Source: Methanosarcina sp. UBA289 (lineage in GTDB: Archaea; Halobacteriota; Methanosarcinia; Methanosarcinales; Methanosarcinaceae). Taken from it: a DNA stretch of 64,000 nucleotides. Positions 8,584-18,296 of this stretch are shown here, piece by piece. The position numbers and the translations under genes are program-made. The stretch is taken from the NCBI GenBank assembly GCA_002496565.1, contig DAKJ01000018.1, positions 317,426-381,425 of the forward strand. The letters run 5' to 3'. Under the pieces are notes generated by a model. The model worked only from the letters and a program-made list of their open reading frames with translations, was not told where the DNA came from and searched no databases. Numbering within the stretch: the stretch's first letter is position 1; each line of letters opens with the position of its first letter.

Positions 8584-9402
8584 TTACTTCTTTCCAAGCT
8601 CTTTTGAGCGTTCTGTTGCCCTTATAACTGCATTCATAAATGCAGCCCGGATTCCGGCTTCTTCAAGGGCATGGACGCCCTGAATGGTGGTTCCGGCAGG
8701 AGAAGTAACCATATCCTTGAGTTCTCCGGGATGCAGGCCTGTTTCAAGCATCATTTTTGCAGCTCCAAGTACAGTCTGGGCTGCAAGAGTAAGGGCACTT
8801 TTCCTGTCCATTCCTTCAAGAACTGCTCCATCGGCCATTGCCTCAATCACTGGAAAGATAAATGCCGGCCCACTGCCTGAAAGACCTGTAACGGCATCCA
8901 TCAGGGACTCAGGCTCCTGGACTGCAGTACCTACTGCAGAAAAGATCTCAAGAGCAATTTTCATATCTTCAGAAGTAGCGTTCTTCCCAGGAGAAACTCC
9001 TGAAGCGGCTTCGGAAACTGTGGCTGCAATGTTTGGCATTACACGTACAACTCTTGTGCCCTCGGGAAGGGCACTCTCGTAAGTTGCAAGAGGCACACCG
9101 GCTGCAATTGAGATTATAAGTTTATCGGAAGTTATGTAAGGTTTAAGATTTTCGAGTACCGAGCCCAGAGTCTGGGGTTTTACCGCAAGAATAAGAACAT
9201 CGGATGCCTGAGCAATAACAGCATTGTCAGTCGATACGTTTATGCCCAGCTGTGCCTTCAGATCGTTCAAAAAAGGTTCGTACACATCGCTTGCACCAAG
9301 ATTCTCAGGCTTTACAATTCCAGCCTTTAGAATTCCCTGCATGAGAGCAGAACCCATTTTTCCTGCTCCGATAAATCCTATCTTTCGGTTCTTAACTGTC
9401 AT
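8584..9402 (-). CDS. proC: Pyrroline-5-carboxylate reductase
   Basis: A 272-residue NAD(P)H-dependent reductase for the last step of proline synthesis. The N-terminal Rossmann motif reads GFIGAGKMGSALMQG. The conserved ProC segment VTGLSGSGPAFIF and the dimerisation end SPAGTTIQGVHALEEAGIRAAFMNAV are present. It is the third gene of a same-strand set, downstream of proB and proA, with about 220 bases before it. Length and motifs are standard. Confidence 0.96.
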   Translation of the reverse strand: MTVKNRKIGFIGAGKMGSALMQGILKAGIVKPENLGASDVYEPFLNDLKAQLGINVSTDNAVIAQASDVLILAVKPQTLGSVLENLKPYITSDKLIISIAAGVPLATYESALPEGTRVVRVMPNIAATVSEAASGVSPGKNATSEDMKIALEIFSAVGTAVQEPESLMDAVTGLSGSGPAFIFPVIEAMADGAVLEGMDRKSALTLAAQTVLGAAKMMLETGLHPGELKDMVTSPAGTTIQGVHALEEAGIRAAFMNAVIRATERSKELGKK

Positions 9403-9625
9403 ATATCATTTCTCCTATTTTAGAGATAAATTTAAACACCGAGGCGGTTGCCCCAAAAATTATCTGCAGATAATATCGAGTAATCTCAAGAGATTTGGTA
9501 ATTTAAAGGAATTTAGAGTTTAAAAGAACTTAACAGATTAATAAGGGATTCCAGAATGCAAGAAATCACATCAAGTCCTTCAAGAATCCCGACAAATCAT
9601 TTTAATCCTCGGATACATTGGAAAG

Positions 9626-10783
9626 TTAATTAAATTCTTTAAGTATGCCAATATTCTCTTTTTTTATTACATTACTGTAATTATTATAGCCCAGAATACC
9701 CTCAATTTCATCGGTATGGGCTCCTTTAATTTTCATAAGTTCTTCAGAGGTGTAGTCGGTAATTCCTTTCGCAAAGATCATGCCTTCGCACTCAAGCCTA
9801 ACCACATCGCCTCTATCAAAATTTCCCTCAACTTCGACAACTCCTGCAGGAAGAAGACTATTTTTCTCGAGGATTGCGGCTTTTGCCCCTGTGTCTACAC
9901 GGACAGTGCCTGACGCCCTTGCAAGAATGATCCAACGTGCACGGTTCTTCTGGATATGCCTTTCAGCCAGAAAAAGAGTGCCTATATCTTCTCCCGATAG
10001 AACCTTCAAAAGTACATCATTAATTTCACTATTTACAATCAAGACATAGCAACCTGCCATGCTACAGATCTTTGCAGCTTTTATTTTGGTTCTCATTCCC
10101 CCTACGCCCTTGAAGCTAGTAGGGTCACCCCCATAACTTTCGATTTCTGGTGTGATTTTTTCTACAAGGGATATGAGTCTGGCGTCATTGTGCGTCTTTG
10201 GGTTTTTGTCAAAAAGGCCATCTATATCCGAGAGAATTATCAGGAGATCAGCATCGATTTTGCTTGCAACCATCGCAGAGAGCCTGTCATTATCTCCGAA
10301 GATCGCGTCAATCTCGTTTGTACAGGTGCAGTCGTTTTCATTTATTATGGGAACTACCCCATATTCTAGAAGGGTGGAGATACTATTCCTGAGGTTAAGG
10401 TAAGATACCCGATCAGAATAGAATTCGTAAGTAAGAAGGATCTGAGCTACTTTTATCCCATATTTTGAGAAAGCTTCGCTCCAGTACTGCATCAGGATAC
10501 TCTGTCCGACCGCTGCCGCTGCCTGCCTGATAGGAATTTCACGAGGCTTTGGGGCAATGCCTAGTTCGTAAAGTCCTACACCTATTGCCCCCGAACTTAC
10601 TACAATAACTTCTTTTCCGAGCTTTCGAAGTTCAAAGACCTGGGCTGCAATACTTTCCATAAAGGTAGGATCAATACTGCAATTTTCTTTTGTACTATCA
10701 CAGTTCTGTTTTGTAATTGAGGAAGTACCGATCTTGAGAACGATTTTATTAACATCATTGAGGAATTCATTTCTATCTGTCAA
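9626..10783 (-). CDS. proB: Glutamate 5-kinase
   Basis: A 385-residue enzyme that phosphorylates glutamate in proline synthesis. The amino-acid kinase domain (about 10-260) shows KIGTSSI, VVSSGAIGVG, the INENDCT loop, FGDNDRLSA and GVGGMRTKIKAAK. A C-terminal PUA domain (about 285-370) matches bacterial-type ProB. It lies between proA and proC on the same strand. Confidence 0.96.
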   Translation of the reverse strand: MTDRNEFLNDVNKIVLKIGTSSITKQNCDSTKENCSIDPTFMESIAAQVFELRKLGKEVIVVSSGAIGVGLYELGIAPKPREIPIRQAAAAVGQSILMQYWSEAFSKYGIKVAQILLTYEFYSDRVSYLNLRNSISTLLEYGVVPIINENDCTCTNEIDAIFGDNDRLSAMVASKIDADLLIILSDIDGLFDKNPKTHNDARLISLVEKITPEIESYGGDPTSFKGVGGMRTKIKAAKICSMAGCYVLIVNSEINDVLLKVLSGEDIGTLFLAERHIQKNRARWIILARASGTVRVDTGAKAAILEKNSLLPAGVVEVEGNFDRGDVVRLECEGMIFAKGITDYTSEELMKIKGAHTDEIEGILGYNNYSNVIKKENIGILKEFN

Positions 10784-10923
10784 TCACAAGGCCTCGTAAA
10801 GTATTTTGGAACTGCAGTTGAAATAAAGTAACAGCCGCAATCTGGAGTTCCATCGCTTTCACTCAATTTGCGCTGGTATTTCAATTCAGCTATATAAATA
10901 TATCATAATTTTCAATATGGTTT

Positions 10924-12267
10924 TCAATTTACATCTTCAAACTTAAGATCAAGTTTCCTGTGTGTATAGGGCTTTGCATTTTCTCCTGCGTAGTCTGCAA
11001 CAACCTGCCCTTTCCCGAGCAAGATATATTTATAGATCAGTAGACCTTCCATGCCTACAGGCCCACGGGAATGGATTTTGTTTGTACTGATTCCGACCTC
11101 GGCTCCTTTTCCATAACGATAGCCGTCTGCAAAACGGGTTGAGGCATTTACCATAACACTTGACGAATCAACAAGCGCTGTAAACTCTTTTCTTCGTGAA
11201 GCATTCTCGGTTATTATTCCATCGGTGTGATGGGAACCAAACGTGTTTATGTGATCAATGGCTTCCTTTATCGTATCAACGAGTTTTATCGAAAGGATAA
11301 GATCATTGTATTCAAGACTCCAGTCATCTTCCGTAGCTCTTGAGAGAGGAGAAAGCCCTCTTTTTTCAAGCAGAGTATAACTGTCTTCATCACAGCGCAA
11401 TTCAACCCCTGCACCAAGGTACATCTCTGCCATTTTCGGCAGGAAAGCATCCGCAATTTTACGGTTTACCAGAAGGGTTTCAATGGCATTGCAGACTGCT
11501 GGATACTGTACTTTCGCATCGAAGCAGACCTTCCAGGCTGTATCGAGATCTGCATACTCATCCACATAGATATGACAGATCCCGCTGGTATGCCCAAGTA
11601 CCGGGATTTTCGTATTTTCCTGGATAAACTTAACAAACTCATTTGAACCTCTGGGAATAAGGAGATCTACATAGGCATCAAGACTCAAAAGATCCATTAT
11701 CTCTTCTCTGGTTTCCATAAGCTGGAAAGCCCCTGCCGGCATGCCGTCGGTAGATTCTATAGCTTTTACAAGAATCTGGAAAATAGTACGGTTAGACTCT
11801 TTGGCTTCACTTCCGCCTTTGAAGATGGTCGCGTTTCCACTCTTAAGGCAAAGAGACATGACCTGAGGCACCACGTCAGGTCTGGATTCAAAGATAACCC
11901 CTATAAGGCCGATTGGACAGCTCACCTGGTAGAGAATAAGATCTTTGTCCAGCTCAAGAGTAGAAATGGTATCGCCTACAGGATCCTTGAGTTTAATTAC
12001 ATCTCTGATTCCTGCTATCATTCCGTCAATTTTTGAGTCATTCACTTTAAGCCTGTCTACAAGAGCCTGAGTGAGCTTCCCTTTCTTTTTCAGTTCCACT
12101 GCATATTCAAGATCTTTTGAATTTGCGTCTAGAATAGCTTTCCTTTCATTGTCAAGAGCCTGAGCCATGGCCTCAAGTGCTCGATTTTTTATTTCCGTAC
12201 TAACACTGGAAAGTTCAATCGATGCCTTTTTTTCCTTTATTACTTTAGCTTTAATATCTTCAGCCAT
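10924..12267 (-). CDS. proA: Gamma-glutamyl phosphate reductase
   Basis: A 447-residue ALDH-superfamily enzyme reducing glutamyl-5-phosphate to the semialdehyde. Recognisable motifs are PIGLIGVIFESRPDV, NATIFKGGSEA, the active-site region VQYPAVCNAIETLLV with the catalytic Cys, and FGSHHTDGIIT. It is the first gene of the proA-proB-proC set, with 140 bases between it and proB, so this organism makes proline by the classical glutamate route. Confidence 0.96.
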   Translation of the reverse strand: MAEDIKAKVIKEKKASIELSSVSTEIKNRALEAMAQALDNERKAILDANSKDLEYAVELKKKGKLTQALVDRLKVNDSKIDGMIAGIRDVIKLKDPVGDTISTLELDKDLILYQVSCPIGLIGVIFESRPDVVPQVMSLCLKSGNATIFKGGSEAKESNRTIFQILVKAIESTDGMPAGAFQLMETREEIMDLLSLDAYVDLLIPRGSNEFVKFIQENTKIPVLGHTSGICHIYVDEYADLDTAWKVCFDAKVQYPAVCNAIETLLVNRKIADAFLPKMAEMYLGAGVELRCDEDSYTLLEKRGLSPLSRATEDDWSLEYNDLILSIKLVDTIKEAIDHINTFGSHHTDGIITENASRRKEFTALVDSSSVMVNASTRFADGYRYGKGAEVGISTNKIHSRGPVGMEGLLIYKYILLGKGQVVADYAGENAKPYTHRKLDLKFEDVN

Positions 12268-13344
12268 ATAATCACCATTTGATAATAATAACTTCTGAAT
12301 GCCCTAATTCGGAAGCTGAGCAGCCAAATATATTAATTGTATCAGTCAACTCACAGGAGATTTGGTGCTACTGTGTATAAGTAATACATCTGATTATTGA
12401 ATTACAGATTCATTATTGAATAATAGTGTTGAACTAGATTGAATATTGTAATGATATTGTAATTAAACTAAAGATAATTTTTTTCTTTAAATATTAATGA
12501 TATACTCATAATTCTGTTGATGTATTAATTCTTCCCGCTGCGTTCAGAAATAGATATGGAAGAAAAGAGAGTAAAGAAAGTTCTATTTTTTAAATTCATC
12601 TGAAGTAGGGCTTTATCTTATTAAAGTTTATTTTTAATTCTAGTAAGGTTGGCAATTAACCCTAAGTAGCTCGATGAACCAAATAAAACCACTCTCTGAT
12701 AATTTTAGTAAAGTCAGTATAATTATATAATTTGTGAAATTGAATCTTATTATATAGAATTAAAAAGTAATAATATATAGAAACCCGGAAAAGGAGAAAC
12801 TCAAAAAAAAACATTTCTTATTGGGAGATGAAAACTTTCTTATTGAGAAATATTATTGGTTTTTTTGTCTTGGGAAGATTGGAAATAATTACCCAGTTAA
12901 AAAGTAATCACTCTAAATAGGTAAACATCTCTCTAGGATATGTTTTTGTAAACAAATTGTTTTCTATGTTGCCCATATCTAGAGAGTAACTATAACTCAC
13001 TTATTCTAAACACCTAAGAGCCGATATTATTTCAAAACGAATATATATACGAGGAATATAACTATAGAATACGTGACTTCATAACTGGAAGCGTATACTA
13101 CATCTGAAAAAAGAAATTGCAAGGAACCCTTATAATTTTTGAAAATCTCATAAATGAGAGAAATAAATTTTACAGCCCGGAGCCTAGACTATTTATAGTA
13201 CCATAAAAGCGCTAAAAAGGTCATAGGAAACCAGTAATTTTCGAAATCCCTGGCTGTTCAGCATATCTCATACACAAAGATTATTATAGGGGTAAATCCA
13301 TATCGAAATGGGGATAACTTCAGTATATTGGTGGTGTGTAAAAA
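12268..13344. other. 1.08-kb AT-rich intergenic region with a long inverted repeat
   Basis: No gene is supported here. The region separates the divergent proA and DUF356-like genes. The notable structure is an inverted repeat: CTCTCTAGGATATG at 12929-12942 and CATATCTAGAGAG at 12974-12986, with a 31-base T/A-rich loop. An A/T-rich TATA-like word (CGAATATATATAC) lies near 13038-13050 on the plus strand. Confidence 0.5.
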
Positions 13345-13761
13345 ATGAAATCATTCGCATTAGTCCGGGCAGACGACTCGGATAAGGTAAAAATAGCCTT
13401 ACATGATCTAGAACGATACGGACATATTCAATTTTCAGCTACTCCAAAATGCATAGAACCAAACTATGCTGATGAACTTCTTGTTAGTGTAATGGGTGTA
13501 TCCCTTAAGTCAAAATGTAATTCTGCAGCACTGGTGGAATTGAATAATCATGCAGGGGCGGCAATTAGTAGGTTAAAGAAAATTCATCCTCCTGCTCATA
13601 TAATCATTATCAGTCCAAGACACAAAATGTTTGAAGAGCTGGCTGGCAAGTTTCCAAAATATCCGGAATTTGACCGAACATTCAATCATCAGAAGAATCC
13701 ACAAAGTATGGAAATGATTCAGGAAAAAGGAGAAACTTCCAATCCCATGCATAAAGAATGA
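13345..13761 (+). CDS. Conserved methanogen protein, DUF356-like
   Basis: A 138-residue protein starting MKSFALVRADD behind a GGTGGTGTG ribosome site. It looks soluble and mixed alpha/beta, with a C-terminal Lys/Gln-rich tail after about residue 115. From memory it resembles the methanogen family DUF356 (short proteins of unknown function); I cannot confirm this. It is monocistronic with a long AT-rich upstream region. No function is proposed. Confidence 0.6.
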   Translation: MKSFALVRADDSDKVKIALHDLERYGHIQFSATPKCIEPNYADELLVSVMGVSLKSKCNSAALVELNNHAGAAISRLKKIHPPAHIIIISPRHKMFEELAGKFPKYPEFDRTFNHQKNPQSMEMIQEKGETSNPMHKE

Positions 13762-13852
13762 AAGAACTTCGCCAGTTATAGATATAAATTTAAATACTAA
13801 GTTTAATATTAATTTTTGAGTTTGACTCTTAATTTCTTTTTTAAGATATAAA

Positions 13853-14284
13853 TTATTTGAAACCCTTATTTGAGCGGGAGCCAGTTTTCATTCTCAGCTT
13901 GGAAACATAGGAGTATAGGCTTTCTACATCTTTGATTTCCTTCTGAGAGATGAACCGAAGTTTATTTCGGATTTCAAGCTCGGGTTTCAAACCAAAACTT
14001 TGGAAATATCCTGAAAGCTTTATAGCCAGTATGTCACCTCGTCTGTCCCAATCGGTTAATATAATTACTTCGCTACCAAGCTGGGCAATTCTCTCGGAGA
14101 AATTAAAAAGAGAGTGTTGAGTTGCAAGTTCAAAATTGCCTTCAATTCCAAGCCTTTTTAGTGAAAGGACATCTCTTTTTCCTTCAACAATAATAATTGC
14201 TCCCTTTTCTGAATACTCGGAGAGTTCGGAGAGTATCTCTTCAATTCTTTCAAGCCTTTTTCGGTAAGTTTCAACATCAGCCAC
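13853..14284 (-). CDS. Small Toprim domain protein (UPF0292-like)
   Basis: A 143-residue stand-alone Toprim domain. The acidic glutamate lies in IIVEGKRDVLSLKRLG (about residue 34) and the DxD motif in VIILTDWDRRGD (about 78), the metal-binding residues shared with DnaG primases, topoisomerases and OLD nucleases. Archaeal members are listed as primase-related or UPF0292; their in vivo role is unsettled. It is upstream of nothing obvious on its strand; the next gene upstream is the DUF167 gene, also minus, 138 bases away. Confidence 0.82.
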   Translation of the reverse strand: MADVETYRKRLERIEEILSELSEYSEKGAIIIVEGKRDVLSLKRLGIEGNFELATQHSLFNFSERIAQLGSEVIILTDWDRRGDILAIKLSGYFQSFGLKPELEIRNKLRFISQKEIKDVESLYSYVSKLRMKTGSRSNKGFK

Positions 14285-14422
14285 GTTGTCTGCAACCTTT
14301 TTATTAATTAAAACTGTAAAAGAACTGCAATTTAAAGAGAACTTCCTTTTGCTTGGTAGGAGATAGAAAAGTTACTCTTAAAATCCGGTTCTTTTTTAAA
14401 TACTGTCTTTTTGAATCCGAAG

Positions 14423-14740
14423 TTATTTTTTTAAATGAGCTCCAAAAATTGAAATTGCCTGTTGATATGAAACTCCTTTTAACAATAAGGACTTCTTACT
14501 GCTTGTTGCCCCGCTGTGTATAAGAATATTCGAACTGCTAATTCCAAAGAGTTTAGCTAGGCATTCTACAAGCTGTTCGTTTGCCTTTCCTTTCTGGGCA
14601 TTTTTAGTTAGCTTTACTTCAATTCGCTTGCGCCACTCATTATAACCGCTCGGAACTGAAATCGATTTAGAACCGGGAGTAACCTCTATATCAACAATTA
14701 TACTGGATCCCAGATCTGTTATTGCCTCTTCAAAGGACAT
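14423..14740 (-). CDS. DUF167 (UPF0235/YggU) family protein
   Basis: A 105-residue protein of the DUF167 fold, seen in the VDIEVTPGSKS, EVKLTKNAQKGKANEQLVECLAKLFGI and SGATSSKKSLLLKGV segments. Its function is unknown. I start at the ATG giving MSFEEAITD. A TATA-like TTTATATAA lies about 22 bases before it on the minus strand, so the mRNA may be leaderless. An upstream ATG at 14791 would add 17 residues that the family usually lacks. Confidence 0.78.
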   Translation of the reverse strand: MSFEEAITDLGSSIIVDIEVTPGSKSISVPSGYNEWRKRIEVKLTKNAQKGKANEQLVECLAKLFGISSSNILIHSGATSSKKSLLLKGVSYQQAISIFGAHLKK

Positions 14741-15599
14741 ATCTATTATCTTTCTGAAGGTATTATATAAATCAATAACGGATTGACCCATTAAAGTAAA
14801 GAAATAACCGGAAACAATAGTAGATATAAAATTAAAAGATTTCAGACAGATGAGATTGGCTATGTAGAAGTCCTCTGGAAAAGTTACGCTGGCTTATCCG
14901 ACTGCAAGCTAGCGGAATATTAGGCTAAAATAAAAATTAGATTCCATTACTCAAAGAACACCTGAAAAAATTTTTAAAATAAGGAGAAAAATAGTGCTGT
15001 AGCCCTGGCGCACTAACTCCGAAAGCTCATCCTCTGGTTTTCCGCAGTCACTTTCAGTTACCCTCGTGCAGGGCCAGTGTCACACTATCGATGTACCGCA
15101 TTGGGGTTGTCTGTACACTCACAGTCAGGATTTTCCATTACCTCATGCAAGGACCTATACAATGCGACGGAACTATATTACATATACAATAATATATAAA
15201 AATATCGGAGAACTATGGATTTACTATCTTGCATATATTTTTAAGGAGGCATTTATATTAAAGACCTATTTATCTCAAGAGATAATGGTTTCAACTCGAA
15301 GAGCAACATAAAGCAACCTGAGAACGTGGAAAGATAGTTTGAATAAATACAGAATAACTGTAAATTATAAATAATGACAGGCGTTCATTAAACTATTTAA
15401 AAAGGAAAAAAGTAATAAGCAATTTAAATCCTTAAAAAATCATATTTTCAGAAATTGGATTCTTAAAAAGTAAAACTTTAAAAGATACATTCTAAAAAGA
15501 GTATAACATAAAAAATTTGAAGAAAACCTTATATATTATGTATATATTTGCTCTACAAATTTAGCACAGGTGCTTAATGGATAGCTGAGGTGCGTATAT
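14741..15599. other. Intergenic region with GC-rich island and amidohydrolase promoter
   Basis: About 860 bases without a supported gene. A distinctly GC-richer island lies at about 14995-15170 inside AT-rich flanks. The rest is AT-rich. A TATA-like CCTTATATATTATG occurs near 15527-15541, ahead of the amidohydrolase. The 81-codon plus frame at 15066-15311 runs out of the GC island into AT-rich sequence and is not convincing. Confidence 0.5.
14998..15170 (+). ncRNA. Possible structured RNA or gene remnant (GC-rich island)
   Basis: A TATA-like TTTTTAAAATAAGG near 14968-14981 would place a start near 15000, at the left edge of the island. There GCCCTG (15002-15007) plus CAC (15011-15013) can pair with GTG (15066-15068) plus CAGGGC (15069-15074), closing a ~50-base internal region. 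On the minus strand a short open segment reads like protein (VTESDCGKPEDELSELVRQG), so a frameshifted gene remnant is the alternative. Neither is proven. Confidence 0.3.
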
Positions 15600-16709
15600 A
15601 TGTACGGCACTGAACAGATAATTCCCGGGATAATTATTGCAGGCCCTGAACTAGAACCGATTGAGGGTTACGTCTGCATAAAGAAAGGAATAATTACTGA
15701 AATTGGGGAAGAGCGTACATCCTCTACGAACATAATTGCTCCCTGTTTTGTCAATGCACATACTCACCTTGGAGATTCGGTATTCAAAGATCCCCCTCTG
15801 GGAAAAGTCTCCGGATTTCGGATTCAAAGAGACCTAGATACTCTTGTAAAGCCTCCTGACGGGTTAAAGCATAAGATATTAAGAGAAACACCATACAAAA
15901 CTCTGATCGAGTGCATGAGAAAGTCCCTGCTGGACATGATAGAAACCGGAACCTGTGCTTTTGCTGATTTCAGAGAAGGGGGTGTTGTAGGGGTATCCGC
16001 TCTGAATAAGGCGCTCGAAGGACTTAAACTTCACTCCATGGTACTTGGTAGACCTGCAGAGCCTGAATTGCCTCTTCAGGTCGTGCTGTCTGAAGTAAAA
16101 AGGATTTTTCTGCGTTCCACCGGACTTGGAATGAGTGGGGCAAATGACCTTGATCTCGAATTATTGGAGGAGATTGCTACTTTTACACGACAGCACAAAA
16201 AATTATTTGCAATCCATGCAGGAGAAAAAGATACGAGTGATATAGAAAAAGCATTGTCTCTGGAACCGGATCTCCTGATTCATTTGACAAATGCTACAAA
16301 AAGAGATATTGAATACGTAGCTGATGCGAAGATTCCGGTTGTTGTCTGTCCCAGATCGAACCTTATTACTGGAGTGGGAATGGCACCTATTGCCGAAATG
16401 CTGGAAGCTGGAATAACAGTAGCTGCAGGAACGGATAATGTAATGTTAAATTCTGTAAATATGTTTGCTGAAATGGAATTTATGTCTAAAATTTATTCAA
16501 TTGACGATAGGCAAGTATTTAAAATTTGTACACTTAATGGTTCCTTTGTAATGGGATCTGATTCTACGGGTTCAATACAAAAGGGGAATAAAGCTAATCT
16601 CATGATCCTGAATGGAAGTTCCAATAATCTTGCAGGAATAAAGAACCCCATAAGTGGAATCACAAGAAGGGCAAGACCCGATGATATACTATCGGTATTT
16701 CATTCGTAA
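15600..16709 (+). CDS. Amidohydrolase family protein (TRZ/ATZ-like)
   Basis: A 369-residue metal-dependent hydrolase. The HxH metal motif is in FVNAHTHLGDS, a further His in LFAIHAGEKD, another in LLIHLTNAT, followed by VVVCPRSN and the Asp in VAAGTDNVM. These fit the aminohydrolase branch with S-adenosylhomocysteine/thioadenosine deaminases and chlorohydrolases. Substrate is undetermined; it is shorter than the ~430-residue nucleoside deaminases. The ATG follows GAGGTG. The USP gene begins 18 bases after it, so the two probably share a transcript. Confidence 0.85.
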   Translation: MYGTEQIIPGIIIAGPELEPIEGYVCIKKGIITEIGEERTSSTNIIAPCFVNAHTHLGDSVFKDPPLGKVSGFRIQRDLDTLVKPPDGLKHKILRETPYKTLIECMRKSLLDMIETGTCAFADFREGGVVGVSALNKALEGLKLHSMVLGRPAEPELPLQVVLSEVKRIFLRSTGLGMSGANDLDLELLEEIATFTRQHKKLFAIHAGEKDTSDIEKALSLEPDLLIHLTNATKRDIEYVADAKIPVVVCPRSNLITGVGMAPIAEMLEAGITVAAGTDNVMLNSVNMFAEMEFMSKIYSIDDRQVFKICTLNGSFVMGSDSTGSIQKGNKANLMILNGSSNNLAGIKNPISGITRRARPDDILSVFHS

Positions 16710-16727
16710 AACAAATGGAGAACAAAT

Positions 16728-17180
16728 ATGATGAGCGAATTTTACCGGAACATAGTGATTGCAACAGACGGATCTGAAAACACCCTGAGAGCTATTTCTT
16801 ACGGTATTGAGCTTGCAAAACTCAGCGGGGCCACAGTTCACGCTCTTTACGTAATAGATATGACTTCTTTTTCTTCGATACCTATGGATGCGGGCTGGGA
16901 AGAAATGTATAATATCCTGAGAGAAGAGGGGGAGAAAGCAATATCCGTGGTAAAGGAACGCGGAAAGGTCTCAGGAGTTGAAGTTAGAGAAATGATTTTG
17001 GAAGGTCACCCAAGCAATGAGATTATAGATTTTGCAGAGAAAAATAATGTTGATCTGATAGTTGTAGGTACCCTTGGCAAAACCGGGCTCGACAGATTTC
17101 TGATGGGGAGCGTTGCGGATAAAGTAGTAAGAGGCTCGAAAGTCCCTGTCCTGGTAGTCCGGAGTGAAAAACAAAGTTAA
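16728..17180 (+). CDS. Universal stress protein (UspA family)
   Basis: A 150-residue single USP domain with the ATP-binding signature G-2x-G-9x-G-S, seen in VVGTLGKTGLDRFLMGSVADK, and the N-terminal IVIATDGSENTLRAI strand and loop. It probably binds ATP and dimerises. It lies between the amidohydrolase (18 bases upstream) and a four-CBS protein (85 bases downstream), suggesting a nucleotide-sensing set. Confidence 0.93.
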   Translation: MMSEFYRNIVIATDGSENTLRAISYGIELAKLSGATVHALYVIDMTSFSSIPMDAGWEEMYNILREEGEKAISVVKERGKVSGVEVREMILEGHPSNEIIDFAEKNNVDLIVVGTLGKTGLDRFLMGSVADKVVRGSKVPVLVVRSEKQS

Positions 17181-17265
17181 GACTTTCTGTTGACTGGAAG
17201 CCTTTTGAGAGAAGAGACATAGTAGAAGAAAACCAGGATTCAAAATACATAAAGGTGTAGATTAC

Positions 17266-18120
17266 ATGCCAAAAAGCATCTTCATTGAAGATATCATGGT
17301 AAGGGATGTAGCAAGCGCAACCCTTCCAGGTTCAAGGGACGAAGTTCTTAAAATTCTAAAGAACAAACACATTTCAGGAGTTCCGGTACTTAAAGATTCT
17401 AAAGTTGTGGGAATTGTAACCAGGACAAATCTTTTACAGAACCCTGAAGAAGAGCAACTAGCTCTTCTTATGACACGGGATCCGATAACCATATCCCCTG
17501 GGTCAGATCTGCAGACTGCAGCACGCTTACTTTTGGAACATGGCATAAGAAGGCTTCCGGTAGTAGATGACGGGAAGCTTGTAGGGCTTGTTACCGTGGC
17601 AGACGTTGTAGGCGCAATTGCAGATATGAACATTGATATTCCGATTAAGGACTATGTAGAAAAAGAAGTCGTTGCAATTTACAGTGAAACACCTCTGCCT
17701 GTTGCTGCCAGGATTATGGAGCTTGCAGTTGTTAAAGCCGTTCCAGTACTCGATGCAAACTTAGAGCTCGTAGGAATAATTTCAGACCGTGACGTTATTG
17801 CTGCCAGCATAATTGAAGATAGTGTAGAGATGTCAGACATGTCTGCAGGTCAGGATGACGATGCTTGGACCTGGGAGTCAATGCGAGACACCATGAGCAT
17901 CTATTACAGTGTATCAAGAATTAAGGTTCCCAACCTTATCGGAAGCGATATAATGATCAAGGAACCAATCACTGCCACGTATATTGCATCGGTCAGTGAC
18001 TGTGCACGGAAAATGAAGCGGAACAGGATCGACCAGGTCCCGATCATTAATTCAAACCGTAAACTTCAGGGACTTTTGAGAGACCACGATCTCCTGAAGC
18101 CTCTAATAGAAATCGAATAA
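17266..18120 (+). CDS. Four-CBS domain protein
   Basis: A 284-residue protein made entirely of CBS motifs, forming two Bateman modules (about 1-125 and 130-284). Each repeat has the pattern of a MxxD/TV-type start and a VVGIVTRTNLL, LVGLVTVADVV, LVGIISDRDVI or LQGLLRDHDLL end. Such proteins usually bind adenine nucleotides or SAM. The target is unknown. An acidic linker (MSDMSAGQDDDAW) breaks the second module. It follows the USP gene on the same strand. Confidence 0.9.
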   Translation: MPKSIFIEDIMVRDVASATLPGSRDEVLKILKNKHISGVPVLKDSKVVGIVTRTNLLQNPEEEQLALLMTRDPITISPGSDLQTAARLLLEHGIRRLPVVDDGKLVGLVTVADVVGAIADMNIDIPIKDYVEKEVVAIYSETPLPVAARIMELAVVKAVPVLDANLELVGIISDRDVIAASIIEDSVEMSDMSAGQDDDAWTWESMRDTMSIYYSVSRIKVPNLIGSDIMIKEPITATYIASVSDCARKMKRNRIDQVPIINSNRKLQGLLRDHDLLKPLIEIE

Positions 18121-18240
18121 GTTCAGATTAAATTTCGTTTCAAAGAATTGTTAAACCTTTTAACTTGAAGCGAAGAAGAAAAAAACTGTTTAAGAAAAAA
18201 ATAAGGCTATTTGATGCCTATTCAAGAATTTTTCAAGAAA

Positions 18241-18282
18241 GGAGGCAAGTTTCCCGAGAAACACCTCCTAAGCTACTTTTTT
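18241..18282 (+). promoter_or_regulatory. Hairpin plus T tract ahead of arfC
   Basis: GGAGG (18241-18245) pairs with CCTCC (18264-18268), and inside it GTTTC (18249-18253) pairs with GAAAC (18258-18262) around a CCGA loop. A T6 tract follows at 18277-18282, then the arfC ribosome site GGAG at 18285-18288. The layout resembles an attenuator or a transcript end just before a coding region. Confidence 0.45.
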
Positions 18283-18296
18283 CAGGAGCTAGAAAA

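Noticed and set aside
15066..15311. 81-codon plus-strand frame in the amidohydrolase upstream gap
   Set aside because: It runs from a GC-rich patch into AT-rich DNA, lacks a ribosome site and has no recognisable domain; treated as part of a candidate RNA or remnant.
18165..18296. N-terminal extension of ArfC from a TTG start
   Set aside because: It would be very Lys/Arg-rich, is not in the family, and passes through the hairpin and T tract; the ATG at 18297 has a good ribosome site.
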